Shown: positions 45,096 through 53,173 of the stretch, one piece after another
How positions within the stretch are numbered: the stretch's first letter is position 1
How the letters are laid out: each line of letters starts with the position of its first letter
Assembly: GCF_003335585.1 (NCBI RefSeq)
Contig: NZ_QBFD01000022.1
Location: 131,081 to 195,080 of the forward strand
DNA length: 64,000 bases
Direction of reading: 5' to 3'
Source: Sulfitobacter sp. DFL-14
GTDB lineage: Bacteria > Pseudomonadota > Alphaproteobacteria > Rhodobacterales > Rhodobacteraceae
Translations under genes and position numbers: made by a program
The notes under the pieces: model-generated
Told to the model about the DNA's origin: nothing
Databases searched by the model: none
Seen by the model: only the letters and a program-made list of their open reading frames with translations

Positions 45096-45249
45096 TCACC
45101 GTACCCTGCGTTCCCTGTTCCAGAGCGGCGATCTCGGCCATGGCCACAAGTGCCGCGTCATCCAGCTGTTCCGCAAGGGCGGGCAGGTTGCTTGACAAGG
45201 CAAAAGTCCTGAGGTCGGCAAGAACGTCCAAAATCCAGTCACTACGCAT
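45043..45249 (-). CDS. Small protein overlapping the luxR start, unknown function
   Basis: A 68-residue protein, MRSDWILDVLADLRTFALSS and onward, acidic and helical over residues 3-50 (LPALAEQLDDAALVAMAEIAALEQ), with a polar tail. It overlaps the luxR start by 53 bases in another frame, so luxR translation could be coupled to it. The start ATG 45249 lies about 23 bases after the TTAA-N7-TTAA box. I have the impression that a similar short protein precedes luxR in other Rhodobacterales, which I cannot verify here. Function unknown. Confidence 0.6.
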   Translation of the reverse strand: MRSDWILDVLADLRTFALSSNLPALAEQLDDAALVAMAEIAALEQGTQGTVNGQDTADRFHNGGAGAG

Positions 45250-45271
45250 GCACAGACTCGCTTCCAAATGG

Positions 45272-45286
45272 TTAATTACAGGTTAA
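45272..45286 (-). promoter_or_regulatory. CtrA-type box (TTAA-N7-TTAA)
   Basis: On the plus strand TTAA (45272-45275), seven bases, TTAA (45283-45286). On the minus strand this reads ATTAACC-TGTA-ATTAACC. It matches the full CtrA consensus TTAA-N7-TTAA of alphaproteobacteria and is upstream of the luxR transcription unit. It is too close to the 68-codon ATG for a simple activator site, so repression or a leaderless start must be considered. Confidence 0.55.
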
Positions 45287-45402
45287 TTCAATCATAGCAT
45301 GCAGGATATTTTGACGAAAATTCGCCGCTTTCCCCTCCCCAGAAATGGCGGGGGGCGGAAATGCCAACCCCCCGGAATGAAACAGGGCGCCGCGCCAGAA
45401 CG

Positions 45403-45438
45403 GAAAACGCCCGCGAATCGAGAGTGATTCGCGGGCGT
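45403..45438 (-). terminator. Rho-independent terminator of ccr
   Basis: Perfect 13-bp stem (ACGCCCGCGAATC 45407-45419 with GATTCGCGGGCGT 45426-45438) and a six-base loop, followed on the minus strand by TTTT (45406-45403). It ends 28 bases after the ccr stop. Confidence 0.85.
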
Positions 45439-45465
45439 CGGAAATGACGGAAATGGGGCGCGCGA

Positions 45466-46746
45466 TCAGCCGCGGGCGTCCAGCGCGTCTTCCAGGGTGC
45501 GCAACCCGGTGGTGGGCGCCTGCACCAGCACCGACATGTTGCCGGGTTTATGCTCGTTGCGCATCATCTTCATATGCGCCTCGGGCAGATCGGCCCAGGT
45601 AAAGACTTCCGACATGCAGGGGTCCAGCCGCCGCTCCAGCATCAGCTTGTTGGCAGAGGCCGCCTGCTGCAGATGGGCAAAGTGGCTGCCCTGCAGGCGC
45701 TTCTGGTGCATCCACATATAGCGCACGTCAAAGGTCAGGTTGAAGCCGGAGGTGCCGGCGCAGATCACAACCATACCGCCCTTTTTCACCACAAATGTGG
45801 ACACCGGGAAGGTCGCCTCGCCGGGGTGTTCGAACACCATGTCGACATTGTTGCCCTTGCCGGTGATCTCCCAGATCGCCGCACCGAACTTGCGGGCCTC
45901 CTTGAACCAGGTGGCATATTCGGGGGTGTTTACCGTGGGCAATTGCCCCCAGCAGTTGAAATCCTTGCGGTTCAACACGCCCTTGGCCCCCAGATCCATC
46001 ACGAAGTCGCGTTTGGATTCATCCGAGATCACGCCAATCGCATTGGCACCGGCGGTGTTGATCAGCTGGATCGCATAGGAGCCCAGACCGCCCGACGCGC
46101 CCCAGACCAGCACGTTCTGGCCCGGTTTCAGGTCATGCGGCTCGTGGCCGAAGAGCATCCGGTAAGCGGTGGCCAGCGTCAGGGTATAGCAGGCCGATTC
46201 CTCCCAGGTCAGATGCTTGGGACGCGGCATCAGCTGCTGGGCCTGCACGCGGGTGAACTGGCTGAAGGAGCCGTCGGGGGTCTCGTATCCCCAGATCCGC
46301 TGGCTGGGCGAATACATCGGGTCGCCGCCGTTGCAATGTTCGTCATCGCCGTCGTCCTGGTTGCAGTGGATCACCACCTCATCCCCGACCTTCCAGCGCT
46401 TGACCTTGTCACCCACCGCCCAGACGATGCCGGAGGCATCCGACCCTGCGATGTGATAGGGCTGCTTGTGGCCGTCGAAGGGGCTGATCGGCACGCCGCG
46501 CGCGGCCCAGACCCCGTTGTAGTTGATGCCCGCTGCCATCACCAGAACCAGCACATCCTGGCTGTCCAGCTTCGGCACGTCGACCACTTCCTGAAGCATT
46601 GCCTTGTCCGGGTCGCCGTGCCGTTCCCGGCGGATCGCCCAGGCATACATCTGTTTGGGAACATACCCCATCGGGGGCATTTCGCCCATCTCGTAGAGGT
46701 CCTTCTCAGGTGCGTCGTATTGCGCGATGGTTGTGTCGAGTGCCAT
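45466..46746 (-). CDS. ccr: Crotonyl-CoA carboxylase/reductase
   Basis: This 426-residue MDR-family enzyme reductively carboxylates crotonyl-CoA to ethylmalonyl-CoA with NADPH, the key step of the ethylmalonyl-CoA pathway. Diagnostic segments are MAAGINYNGVWAARGVP (about 70-86), HIAGSDASGIVWAVGDKVKRWKVGDEVVIHCNQ (98-130), QRIWGYETPDGSFSQF (149-164), the NADPH loop VWGASGGLGSYAIQL (214-228) and MDLGAKGVLNRKDFNCWG. The longer N-terminus and the ETPDGSFSQF loop separate it from ordinary quinone reductases. ATG 46746 has AGGAGG upstream; an in-frame start at 46770 is less likely. It is divergent from nothing and follows the acyltransferase gene by 113 bp. Confidence 0.96.
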   Translation of the reverse strand: MALDTTIAQYDAPEKDLYEMGEMPPMGYVPKQMYAWAIRRERHGDPDKAMLQEVVDVPKLDSQDVLVLVMAAGINYNGVWAARGVPISPFDGHKQPYHIAGSDASGIVWAVGDKVKRWKVGDEVVIHCNQDDGDDEHCNGGDPMYSPSQRIWGYETPDGSFSQFTRVQAQQLMPRPKHLTWEESACYTLTLATAYRMLFGHEPHDLKPGQNVLVWGASGGLGSYAIQLINTAGANAIGVISDESKRDFVMDLGAKGVLNRKDFNCWGQLPTVNTPEYATWFKEARKFGAAIWEITGKGNNVDMVFEHPGEATFPVSTFVVKKGGMVVICAGTSGFNLTFDVRYMWMHQKRLQGSHFAHLQQAASANKLMLERRLDPCMSEVFTWADLPEAHMKMMRNEHKPGNMSVLVQAPTTGLRTLEDALDARG

Positions 46747-46859
46747 GCAGGCCTCCTGTCCGTAGATCACTTGTGCCGCGATGCAGAATCGCCGGTTGTC
46801 AGGACGGAATATGACCCGAGGCGTAATAATGCAACCTCTCAGGGGTCATTTTTGTAATT

Positions 46860-48254
46860 TTATGACCTCGCAGGCGCAGAAACGTTCAATGCGGGCGCAG
46901 CATTCTCAGGCAGCAGATGGGCAATCGAATTGGCATAGAACCGCAGCACCGCCACTTCTTCCGGGTTGGCGCGCCAGGTCGACTTCTCACAAAGCACCAC
47001 GCCGCGTGCGCGCAGACCGTTCAGCGCCTGGCGCAATTCGGTTTCCAGCTCCGATGCATCCACCGCCCGGTTGGCCAGCGGCACCTGGCCGAGCAGCTGG
47101 GCGGCCCGGTCCAGCAGTGCCTGCGTCTCCAGCGCCTGGCCCTCCAGCAGGACGGTGCTGATCAGCGGCACGCTCAGCACCGGCATGGCACCGGAGATCC
47201 GCGCCATCAGCTCATCCGACAAGGCCTCGACCGTGGCATCCGCCCCCGCCTCGCGCAGCGACAGGGGCGCGCCGAATGCCACCGCTGCCGTGCCGAACCG
47301 GGTTTCCTGACGGGTCAGCCGCTGCCAGAGCTTGCGCAGGATGAAGCCGACCACCACCGTGATCCGCGCGCCAAAGCGTCTGTCGCCGCGCTGGTCGGCC
47401 GCAATCAGCACCTTGTCCTCCAGCACGCGGTCATAGTTGATCGCCACCGGCATCAGCACCACGTCGCGTTCGCTTTCGGGGTCGAACCCTTCCACCACAT
47501 AGGACAGCAGCCCCATCTTCGGCGGTTGCAGCGCACCGGTCAGGCTCAGCCCGCCCTCGGGATACATCGCCTGGTTGACGCCCCCTGCCGTGGCCAGCTG
47601 CACATAGCGTGCCAGCACCTTGCGATATAGCGCGCCGCGCGACCGGCGGCGGATGAAATATGCCCCCAGCGACTTGATCAGCCAGCTCAGCGGCCAGACC
47701 CGCGCCCATTCCCCCACCGCATAGGCCAGCGCCGAATCCCGCGCAGCAAGATAGGTCACCAGCACGTAATCCATGTTGGAACGGTGGTTCATCACGAAAA
47801 CCACTGTCGCATCCTTGGGGATCGCATCGAAAGTCGCGTCATTGCTGTCGGCGGTCTTGATCCGATAGACCGAATTGGCCAGCAGCCGCGCCACCCTGAT
47901 CCCGAAACTGAAATAGGCAAAGGCCGAGAAACTGGGCACGATCTCCCGCGCGTATTCGCGGGCCTTCTGAAAGGCCACGTTTTCCGGCACCCGGTTCTTG
48001 GCCGCGTAATTGACGATCTCGCGGGTGACATCCGGGTCGTAGATCAGCCGCTGGATCATGTCGTGCCGCCGCGCCAGCTTGAACGGTTCAATGGGGCGTT
48101 TCAGCCGCCGGTTCAGCCGCTTGACCGCCCGTTCCAGCCGCAGGCGGAAAAACCAGCGGACGGAGGGCAGCAGCAGGTGGCTCAATGCCGTGACTGCGGC
48201 AAAAAGCAATATCAGGATAAAGAGCCACAGCGGCAATTCGACAATCTGCGTCAT
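46860..48254 (-). CDS. Glycerol-3-phosphate / 1-acylglycerol-3-phosphate acyltransferase-like protein
   Basis: This 464-residue protein has an N-terminal membrane anchor (residues 8-30, WLFILILLFAAVTALSHLLL). The PlsC-type acyltransferase domain follows, with motif I NHRSNMDYVLV (His-x4-Asp, about 145-150), GAYFIRRRSRGALYRKVL (motif II) and MYPEGGLSLTGALQPPKMG (motif III). The size and C-terminal extension resemble the PlsB-like proteins of alphaproteobacteria rather than short PlsC proteins. It makes membrane phospholipid precursors at the inner membrane. It is divergent from the GNAT gene and upstream of ccr on the same strand. Confidence 0.83.
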   Translation of the reverse strand: MTQIVELPLWLFILILLFAAVTALSHLLLPSVRWFFRLRLERAVKRLNRRLKRPIEPFKLARRHDMIQRLIYDPDVTREIVNYAAKNRVPENVAFQKAREYAREIVPSFSAFAYFSFGIRVARLLANSVYRIKTADSNDATFDAIPKDATVVFVMNHRSNMDYVLVTYLAARDSALAYAVGEWARVWPLSWLIKSLGAYFIRRRSRGALYRKVLARYVQLATAGGVNQAMYPEGGLSLTGALQPPKMGLLSYVVEGFDPESERDVVLMPVAINYDRVLEDKVLIAADQRGDRRFGARITVVVGFILRKLWQRLTRQETRFGTAAVAFGAPLSLREAGADATVEALSDELMARISGAMPVLSVPLISTVLLEGQALETQALLDRAAQLLGQVPLANRAVDASELETELRQALNGLRARGVVLCEKSTWRANPEEVAVLRFYANSIAHLLPENAAPALNVSAPARS

Positions 48255-48320
48255 GGGCGCACCCTTGCAGCGGCAGGGGGCAAGGACAATATGAATTTGA
48301 ATGGCACGAAAGGCAGCACA

Positions 48321-48905
48321 ATGGAATTCACCATATCGAAAGGCTTTTCGGAGGATGAGCGAAGCCGCGTGGCCGATCTGTACTGGGCCGCTTTTTCCGG
48401 CAAGTTGCACTATGTCCTGGGCCCGCCCGCAAAGGCGCTTCGATTCCTGTCCGACCAGTTGAACCCGGCATTTGCCCTGGTGGCGCGCGACGCCGGTCAC
48501 AGGGTGCAGGGCGTGGCGGGCTTCAAGACCGCCGAAGGGTCGCTGATCGGCGGCAACCTGCGGGACATCGCGCGCAGCTACGGTTTTCTCTCCGCCTGCT
48601 GGCGCGGTCCGCTGCTGGGCCTTGTCGAACGGGATTTGTCGGATGACACGCTGCTGATGGATGGGATCTGCGTCGCTGGCGAAGCCCGTGGTCAGGGGCT
48701 TGGCAGCGCGCTGCTGAATGCGATCAGGGAGACGGCAAAGGCGCAGGGCAAATCATCGATCCGGCTTGATGTCATCGATACCAACCCGCGCGCCCGCGCG
48801 CTTTATGAACGGTTCGGTTTTGAAGCCACGGGCCAGGAACACCTTGGCCCTCTCCGCCTGATCTTTGGTTTTCGCAGCGCGACACGGATGATCTGTCACG
48901 TCTGA
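48321..48905 (+). CDS. GNAT-family N-acetyltransferase
   Basis: This 194-residue protein begins MEFTISKGFSEDERSRVADL. The acetyl-CoA loop is GICVAGEARGQGLGSALLNAIRE (R/QxxGxG/A at about 121-126), followed by IRLDVIDTNPRARALYERFGFEATG. The N-terminal WAAFSGKLHYVLGP stretch is typical of a subgroup of uncharacterised GNATs. The substrate is unknown. An in-frame ATG at 48291, with a good AAGGA, would add ten residues; either start is possible. Confidence 0.85.
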   Translation: MEFTISKGFSEDERSRVADLYWAAFSGKLHYVLGPPAKALRFLSDQLNPAFALVARDAGHRVQGVAGFKTAEGSLIGGNLRDIARSYGFLSACWRGPLLGLVERDLSDDTLLMDGICVAGEARGQGLGSALLNAIRETAKAQGKSSIRLDVIDTNPRARALYERFGFEATGQEHLGPLRLIFGFRSATRMICHV

Positions 48906-48956
48906 CAGGGCTGGTCCGGGGGTTGCGGTGAGATGGAAATGCCGCAACGCAGCGAA

Positions 48957-48986
48957 TTGACAGTTGCGCAAAGTTTCCTCTAGATA
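48957..48986 (+). promoter_or_regulatory. Predicted promoter of ecm with an embedded palindrome
   Basis: TTGACA (48957-48962), an 18-bp spacer and TAGATA (48981-48986). The spacer contains the palindrome TTGCGCAA (48964-48971), placed where a repressor would block polymerase. The start would be about 40 bases before ATG 49032. Confidence 0.55.
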
Positions 48987-49031
48987 CGGGTCAACGCAAC
49001 AATATTGCCGAACCGATTCAAGGATGGACCG

Positions 49032-50999
49032 ATGACCGAGACCCAGAAAGACCGCCCCTGGCTGATCCGGACCTATGCCGGTCACTCCACCGCCGCCGCC
49101 TCCAATGCGCTTTACCGCTCCAATCTTGAGCGGGGACAGACCGGTCTTTCGGTGGCTTTTGATCTGCCCACGCAGACCGGCTATGACAGCGACCATGTGC
49201 TGAGCCGGGGCGAGGTCGGCAAGGTCGGTGTGCCGGTCAGCCACCTGGGCGACATGCGCGCGCTCTTCGACCAGATCCCGCTGGAACAGATGAACACCTC
49301 GATGACCATCAACGCGACCGCCCCCTGGCTGCTGGCGCTTTATATCGCCGTGGCCGAGGAACAGGGCGCGGATATTTCGCAATTGCAGGGCACGGTGCAA
49401 AACGACCTGATCAAGGAATACCTCAGCCGGGGCACCTATATCTGTCCCCCTGCCCCATCGCTCAAGATGATCGCGGATGTGGCCGAATACTGCTATACCC
49501 ATGTGCCGAAATGGAACCCGATGAATATCTGTTCCTATCACCTGCAAGAGGCCGGCGCGACGCCCGAGCAGGAACTGGCATTTGCCCTGGCCACCGCCAC
49601 CGCCGTGCTCGACCAATTGCGCCCCCGCGTGGCCGAAGAGGATTTCCCGAAACTCGTGGGCCGCATTTCATTCTTTGTGAATGCAGGCATCCGTTTTGTC
49701 ACTGAAATGTGCAAGATGCGCGCCTTTGTCGATCTCTGGGATGAAATCTGCGCCGAACGCTATGGTGTCGAAGATCCGAAACACCGCCGTTTCCGCTATG
49801 GCGTGCAGGTCAATTCCCTGGGGCTGACCGAACAGCAGCCGGAAAACAACGTCTACCGTATTCTGATCGAAATGCTGGCAGTGACCCTGTCGAAAAAGGC
49901 CCGTGCGCGTGCCGTGCAATTGCCCGCCTGGAACGAGGCATTGGGCCTGCCGCGCCCCTGGGATCAGCAATGGTCGATGCGGATGCAACAGATTCTGGCC
50001 TATGAAACCGACCTGCTCGAATTCGACGATCTTTTCGACGGCAACCCGGCGGTGGATGCCAAGGTGGAAATGCTGAAACAGGGTGCGCGCGCCGAACTGG
50101 CCAATCTCGACGGCATGGGCGGGGCGATTTCAGCCATCGACTATATGAAAGGCCGGCTGGTCGAATCCAATTCCGAACGTCTTTCCCGGATCGAGGCCGG
50201 TGAAACCATCGTCGTTGGGGTGAACAAATGGCAAAAGGGTGAGCCCTCGCCGCTGATGACCAGCGACGGCGGCATCATGGTGGTCGAGCCGGCAACCGAG
50301 GCCGAACAGATCGAGCGGTTGAACGCCTGGCGCGCAGAACGCAACGAGGGTGCGGTCAAGGCGGCACTGGCGGATCTGCGCGCCGCCGCAGCAGAAGGGC
50401 GCAACGTCATGCCCGCGTCGGTCGCGGCCGCCAAGGCCGGGGTGACCACCGGCGAATGGGCCGCACAGATGCGCGCCGTCCATGGCGAATACCGAGGCCC
50501 CACCGGCGTTGCAAAAGGCCAGTCGAACAAGACCGAAGGGCTGGATGACCTGCGCGCCGCCGTGGATTCCGTCAGCGACCGGCTGGGCCGCCCGTTGAAG
50601 TTCCTGGTGGGCAAACCGGGGCTGGATGGCCATTCCAACGGCGCCGAACAGATCGCCGTGCGGGCCCGCGACTGCGGCATGGACATCGCCTATGAAGGCA
50701 TTCGGCTGACTCCCGCCGAAATCGTCGAAGCCGCGCGCAACGACAAGGCGCATGTCATTGGCCTGTCGATCCTGTCGGGCTCTCATATTCCGCTGGTCGA
50801 GGACCTGCTGGGGCAGATGCGTCAAGCGGGCCTGGGCGAAATCCCCCTGATCGTGGGCGGCATCATTCCCGAGGAAGATGCAAAACGGCTCAAGGCGATG
50901 GGCGTTGCGCGGGTCTATACCCCCAAGGATTTCGAATTGAATACCATTATGGCCGATATTGTGACCCTGGTGGATCCCGCAGCGGTTGCAGCGCAATAG
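49032..50999 (+). CDS. ecm: Ethylmalonyl-CoA mutase (MeaA type)
   Basis: This 655-residue coenzyme B12-dependent mutase converts ethylmalonyl-CoA to methylsuccinyl-CoA. The catalytic domain contains RTYAGHSTAAASNALYRSNLERGQTGLSVAFDLPTQTGYD (about 13-52, read here as family signature) and SMTINATAPWLLALYIA. The C-terminal cobalamin-binding domain carries the DxHxxG motif in GLDGHSNGAEQIA (about residues 531-536), SILSGSH (later loop) and VGGIIPEEDAKRLKAMG. A single-chain protein with fused B12 domain and this length is the MeaA/Ecm form, and the nearby ccr supports that over methylmalonyl-CoA mutase. It has its own promoter. Confidence 0.95.
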   Translation: MTETQKDRPWLIRTYAGHSTAAASNALYRSNLERGQTGLSVAFDLPTQTGYDSDHVLSRGEVGKVGVPVSHLGDMRALFDQIPLEQMNTSMTINATAPWLLALYIAVAEEQGADISQLQGTVQNDLIKEYLSRGTYICPPAPSLKMIADVAEYCYTHVPKWNPMNICSYHLQEAGATPEQELAFALATATAVLDQLRPRVAEEDFPKLVGRISFFVNAGIRFVTEMCKMRAFVDLWDEICAERYGVEDPKHRRFRYGVQVNSLGLTEQQPENNVYRILIEMLAVTLSKKARARAVQLPAWNEALGLPRPWDQQWSMRMQQILAYETDLLEFDDLFDGNPAVDAKVEMLKQGARAELANLDGMGGAISAIDYMKGRLVESNSERLSRIEAGETIVVGVNKWQKGEPSPLMTSDGGIMVVEPATEAEQIERLNAWRAERNEGAVKAALADLRAAAAEGRNVMPASVAAAKAGVTTGEWAAQMRAVHGEYRGPTGVAKGQSNKTEGLDDLRAAVDSVSDRLGRPLKFLVGKPGLDGHSNGAEQIAVRARDCGMDIAYEGIRLTPAEIVEAARNDKAHVIGLSILSGSHIPLVEDLLGQMRQAGLGEIPLIVGGIIPEEDAKRLKAMGVARVYTPKDFELNTIMADIVTLVDPAAVAAQ

Positions 51000-51079
51000 C
51001 TCTGACACAAAATTGCACTGGAATCCTCTGCCAATTGCATTACAGCCTTTAGGTCTAGGCAGACTAAAAGGAAAAACCA

Positions 51080-51418
51080 ATGGAATTGGATTTAAAATCA
51101 AAAAGCGCGAAGGAATTGGAGAAGATTCTTTCTGACGTAAAAAAGGCACTGGCCAATGCGCAGGCCCGCGACCGTCGTGAAGCACGCAAGGCGGCAGAAA
51201 AGGCGGCTGCGGAATTCGGCTTCTCGCTGAGCGAATTGACCGATGACGAGAAACCGGCGCGCAAGGCAAAGAAGGCGGCAAAGCCGAAAACAGCCTCCAA
51301 GCCGAAATTCGCAAACCCTGCGGACCGGTCGCAAACCTGGACAGGAAAAGGCCGTCAGCCGAATTGGTATCGCGCTGAAGTTGAAAAAGGCACCGACCCT
51401 GCAAAAATGAAAATCTGA
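51080..51418 (+). CDS. H-NS family nucleoid protein (HvrA-like)
   Basis: This 112-residue DNA-binding protein has an N-terminal oligomerising coiled coil (residues 1-50, [20 protein letters not shown]), a basic Lys/Ala linker (about 58-78) and the C-terminal H-NS core [20 protein letters not shown] (about 80-99). There the T-W-T-G-x-G-R-x-P sequence is the AT-hook-like DNA contact. It silences or tunes AT-rich genes. The coding sequence is itself AT-richer than its neighbours. AAAAGGAAAAACC precedes the ATG. H-NS proteins bind AT-rich DNA; the AT-richer islet 1.1 kb downstream would be a natural target (inference). Confidence 0.92.
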   Translation: MELDLKSKSAKELEKILSDVKKALANAQARDRREARKAAEKAAAEFGFSLSELTDDEKPARKAKKAAKPKTASKPKFANPADRSQTWTGKGRQPNWYRAEVEKGTDPAKMKI

Positions 51419-51585
51419 GGTCAGGACCCCTTGGTCCTGGCCGCTGCTGTATTCAAAGCGCAGCGGGAATTGGCGCAGGAACCGCCAATTCCCGAAAAAC
51501 CGGACCAGACTGCGAACCTCCATTGCAACTTGCCCCCGCCCTGCGGGTTCTGCATGCTTGTCCCCAGACAAAACAGGAGAACGCC

Positions 51586-52317
51586 TTGACCATTCATATC
51601 GGCGCAAAGCCCGGAGATATTGCCGAAACAATCCTGATGCCGGGCGATCCCTATCGCGCGAAATGGGCCGCCGAGACGTTTCTGAAAGACGCGCGGCTGG
51701 TCAATGAAGTGCGTGGGATGCTGGGGTTCACCGGCACCTGGCATGGAAATCCCGTCACCATTCAGGGCTCCGGCATGGGCATGCCCTCGCTGTCGATCTA
51801 TGCCAACGAGCTGATCCGCGATTACAATGCGCAGACCCTGATCCGCATCGGCTCCTGCGGCGGGATGCAGCCCCATGTGGGCATCCGCGATGTCATCATC
51901 GCGATGACGGCCACCACGATCACATCGCCCTCCTCCGGCATCTTCCGGGAGGTGAATTTCGCGCCCTGTGCCGACTGGTCGCTGCTGCGCGCCGCCGTGG
52001 CTGCGGCGGAGGCCAAGGAGGTCACGACCCATGTCGGCGGGATTTATTCCTCGGATGTCTTTTATGCCGAACGTCCCGATCTGGACGAACAGATGGTGCG
52101 CCATGGCATCCTCGGGGTCGAGATGGAGGCGGCAGAGCTTTACACCCTCGCCGCGCGTCACGGCCGCCGTGCGCTGGCGGTGCTGACGGTCTCGGACCAC
52201 CTGCAAACCGGAGAGGCCCTGCCCGCCGCGGAGCGCGAGCGCAGTTTCGGCGACATGGTCGAGATTGCGCTGAAGGCGGCGTTTGACGGCGGTTACAGCG
52301 TCCCGCCTTTAACCTGA
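51586..52317 (+). CDS. deoD: Purine-nucleoside phosphorylase, DeoD type
   Basis: This 243-residue enzyme splits purine (deoxy)nucleosides with phosphate. It begins [33 protein letters not shown], the DeoD opening, and has [30 protein letters not shown] (about 86-104), [17 protein letters not shown] and SDHLQTGE with the catalytic Asp. The start is TTG 51586 with CAGGAGA at ideal distance. The last bases, coding for VPPLT and the stop, are shared with a palindromic repeat (52292-52393), so the C-terminus may be acquired from it. It fits with the nucleoside importer at 32.8-37.5 kb. Confidence 0.93.
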   Translation: MTIHIGAKPGDIAETILMPGDPYRAKWAAETFLKDARLVNEVRGMLGFTGTWHGNPVTIQGSGMGMPSLSIYANELIRDYNAQTLIRIGSCGGMQPHVGIRDVIIAMTATTITSPSSGIFREVNFAPCADWSLLRAAVAAAEAKEVTTHVGGIYSSDVFYAERPDLDEQMVRHGILGVEMEAAELYTLAARHGRRALAVLTVSDHLQTGEALPAAERERSFGDMVEIALKAAFDGGYSVPPLT

Positions 52318-52393
52318 AACACTCCGTATCGCCGATGTCCCGAGAGCGCGAAGCGCGGCAGGGTATCGGCGATTCAAGTTTAAGGCGGGGCGC
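52292..52393 (+). repeat. 102-bp palindromic repeat overlapping the deoD 3' end
   Basis: It aligns with 28777-28878 inside MITE copy B and, inverted, with about 28113-28214 in copy A. Shared landmarks are GTTACAGCGT(C/T)CCGCCTTTA, CGCC(A/G)ATGTCCC, GCGCGGCAGGGTAT(C/T)GGCG and AAGGCGGGGCGC. The unit is itself a large hairpin with ATCGCCGAT...ATCGGCGAT as its inner stem. It spans the last 26 bases of deoD. Confidence 0.6.
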
Positions 52394-52450
52394 TTTAGGG
52401 TGCAGTGAGGACCGGTGCAGAGCGGCAGGGCATGGGGGTTCAGGTTTGCC

Positions 52451-52560
52451 GCGACATGCCACAGCCCCCGATGTTTTCCGCCTGCCCGCCCCCCGGTTCT
52501 TTGCAAATGATGACATGTCATTTTTGACATGTCATCATTTGCGGATCAGCAACGGGCGCA
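52451..52560 (+). repeat. Left 110-bp direct repeat of the islet, with hairpin copy 2
   Basis: It matches 54033-54142 at about 104 of 110 positions. It contains the hairpin GCAAATGATGACATGTCA-TTTT-TGACATGTCATCATTTGC (arms 52503-52520 and 52525-52542), which differs from the other two copies by an A-T to T-A base-pair swap that keeps the stem perfect. Confidence 0.7.
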
Positions 52561-52691
52561 TTACGCAGGTTCATGGATGTCGCTGCGGAAGTCCGGAACG
52601 AATCCGAAGGCATCCAAGAAACGACGAGGCATGTCGTCCGGATTTCCAACCACAATCTTCTTGGATATCCATCTTTGAAATTTGGGAACCT

Positions 52692-53006
52692 ATGCCCATG
52701 AAAAAATTCATTGCATATCTTAGTCTCTTTGTTCCGCAATCCTTGTTATCGACAAAATACATCTTCGAACGCGTCTCGCTGCTGGCCGATGATCCAGCCA
52801 CATGTGATCACGAATGGGACGTTGTTGCATGCATTTCAAGTACGGTCGAACTACAGGTTCAGTGTAGAAAGTGCGCATCATATAGCGAGGTTCCTGACCC
52901 GACCAAGGAGGAGTGGGAAACAAGCCATGGCGCGATGGAAAACCCGTATCCTTGGGAAGACAAATCTCGCATCAGATACTACCAAGTTGACGACACGATC
53001 CGCTGA
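52692..53006 (+). CDS. Zinc-ribbon-like small protein, unknown function
   Basis: A 104-residue protein beginning MPMKKFIAYLSLFVPQSLLS; a start two codons later is equally possible. The core CDHEWDVVACISSTVELQ is followed by VQCRKCASYSEV (Cys-x2-Cys), giving Cys-x-His with a second Cys pair that could hold one zinc. The C-terminus is acidic and tyrosine-rich (YPWEDKSRIRYYQV). The gene is AT-rich compared with its surroundings and lacks a clear ribosome binding site, both signs of recent transfer. I do not recognise a family. Confidence 0.55.
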   Translation: MPMKKFIAYLSLFVPQSLLSTKYIFERVSLLADDPATCDHEWDVVACISSTVELQVQCRKCASYSEVPDPTKEEWETSHGAMENPYPWEDKSRIRYYQVDDTIR

Positions 53007-53173
53007 TTTTCAAAACTTCGGCGTCTGATAACCGAGAAGTTCGGACGGCGGCTTCATCCTCACGGCAGTGACACGCGCGCGCCTTGCGGCGCAGGTCTGG
53101 AAGGAACTCAAGGTGACATCGTTTCGCAGCGCGGCTAATGTCACTTGATACGACGATTAAATGGCAGGCGACG

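Noticed and set aside
48906-49031. Cobalamin riboswitch upstream of the B12-dependent ecm gene
   Set aside because: The 126-bp leader lacks room for and shows no conserved B12-box core; a normal promoter explains it better.
52497-52545. Short coding frame reading through the palindromic hairpin repeat (begins MSFLTC)
   Set aside because: The same peptide appears at each hairpin because the DNA is repeated; there is no ribosome binding site and no continued frame.
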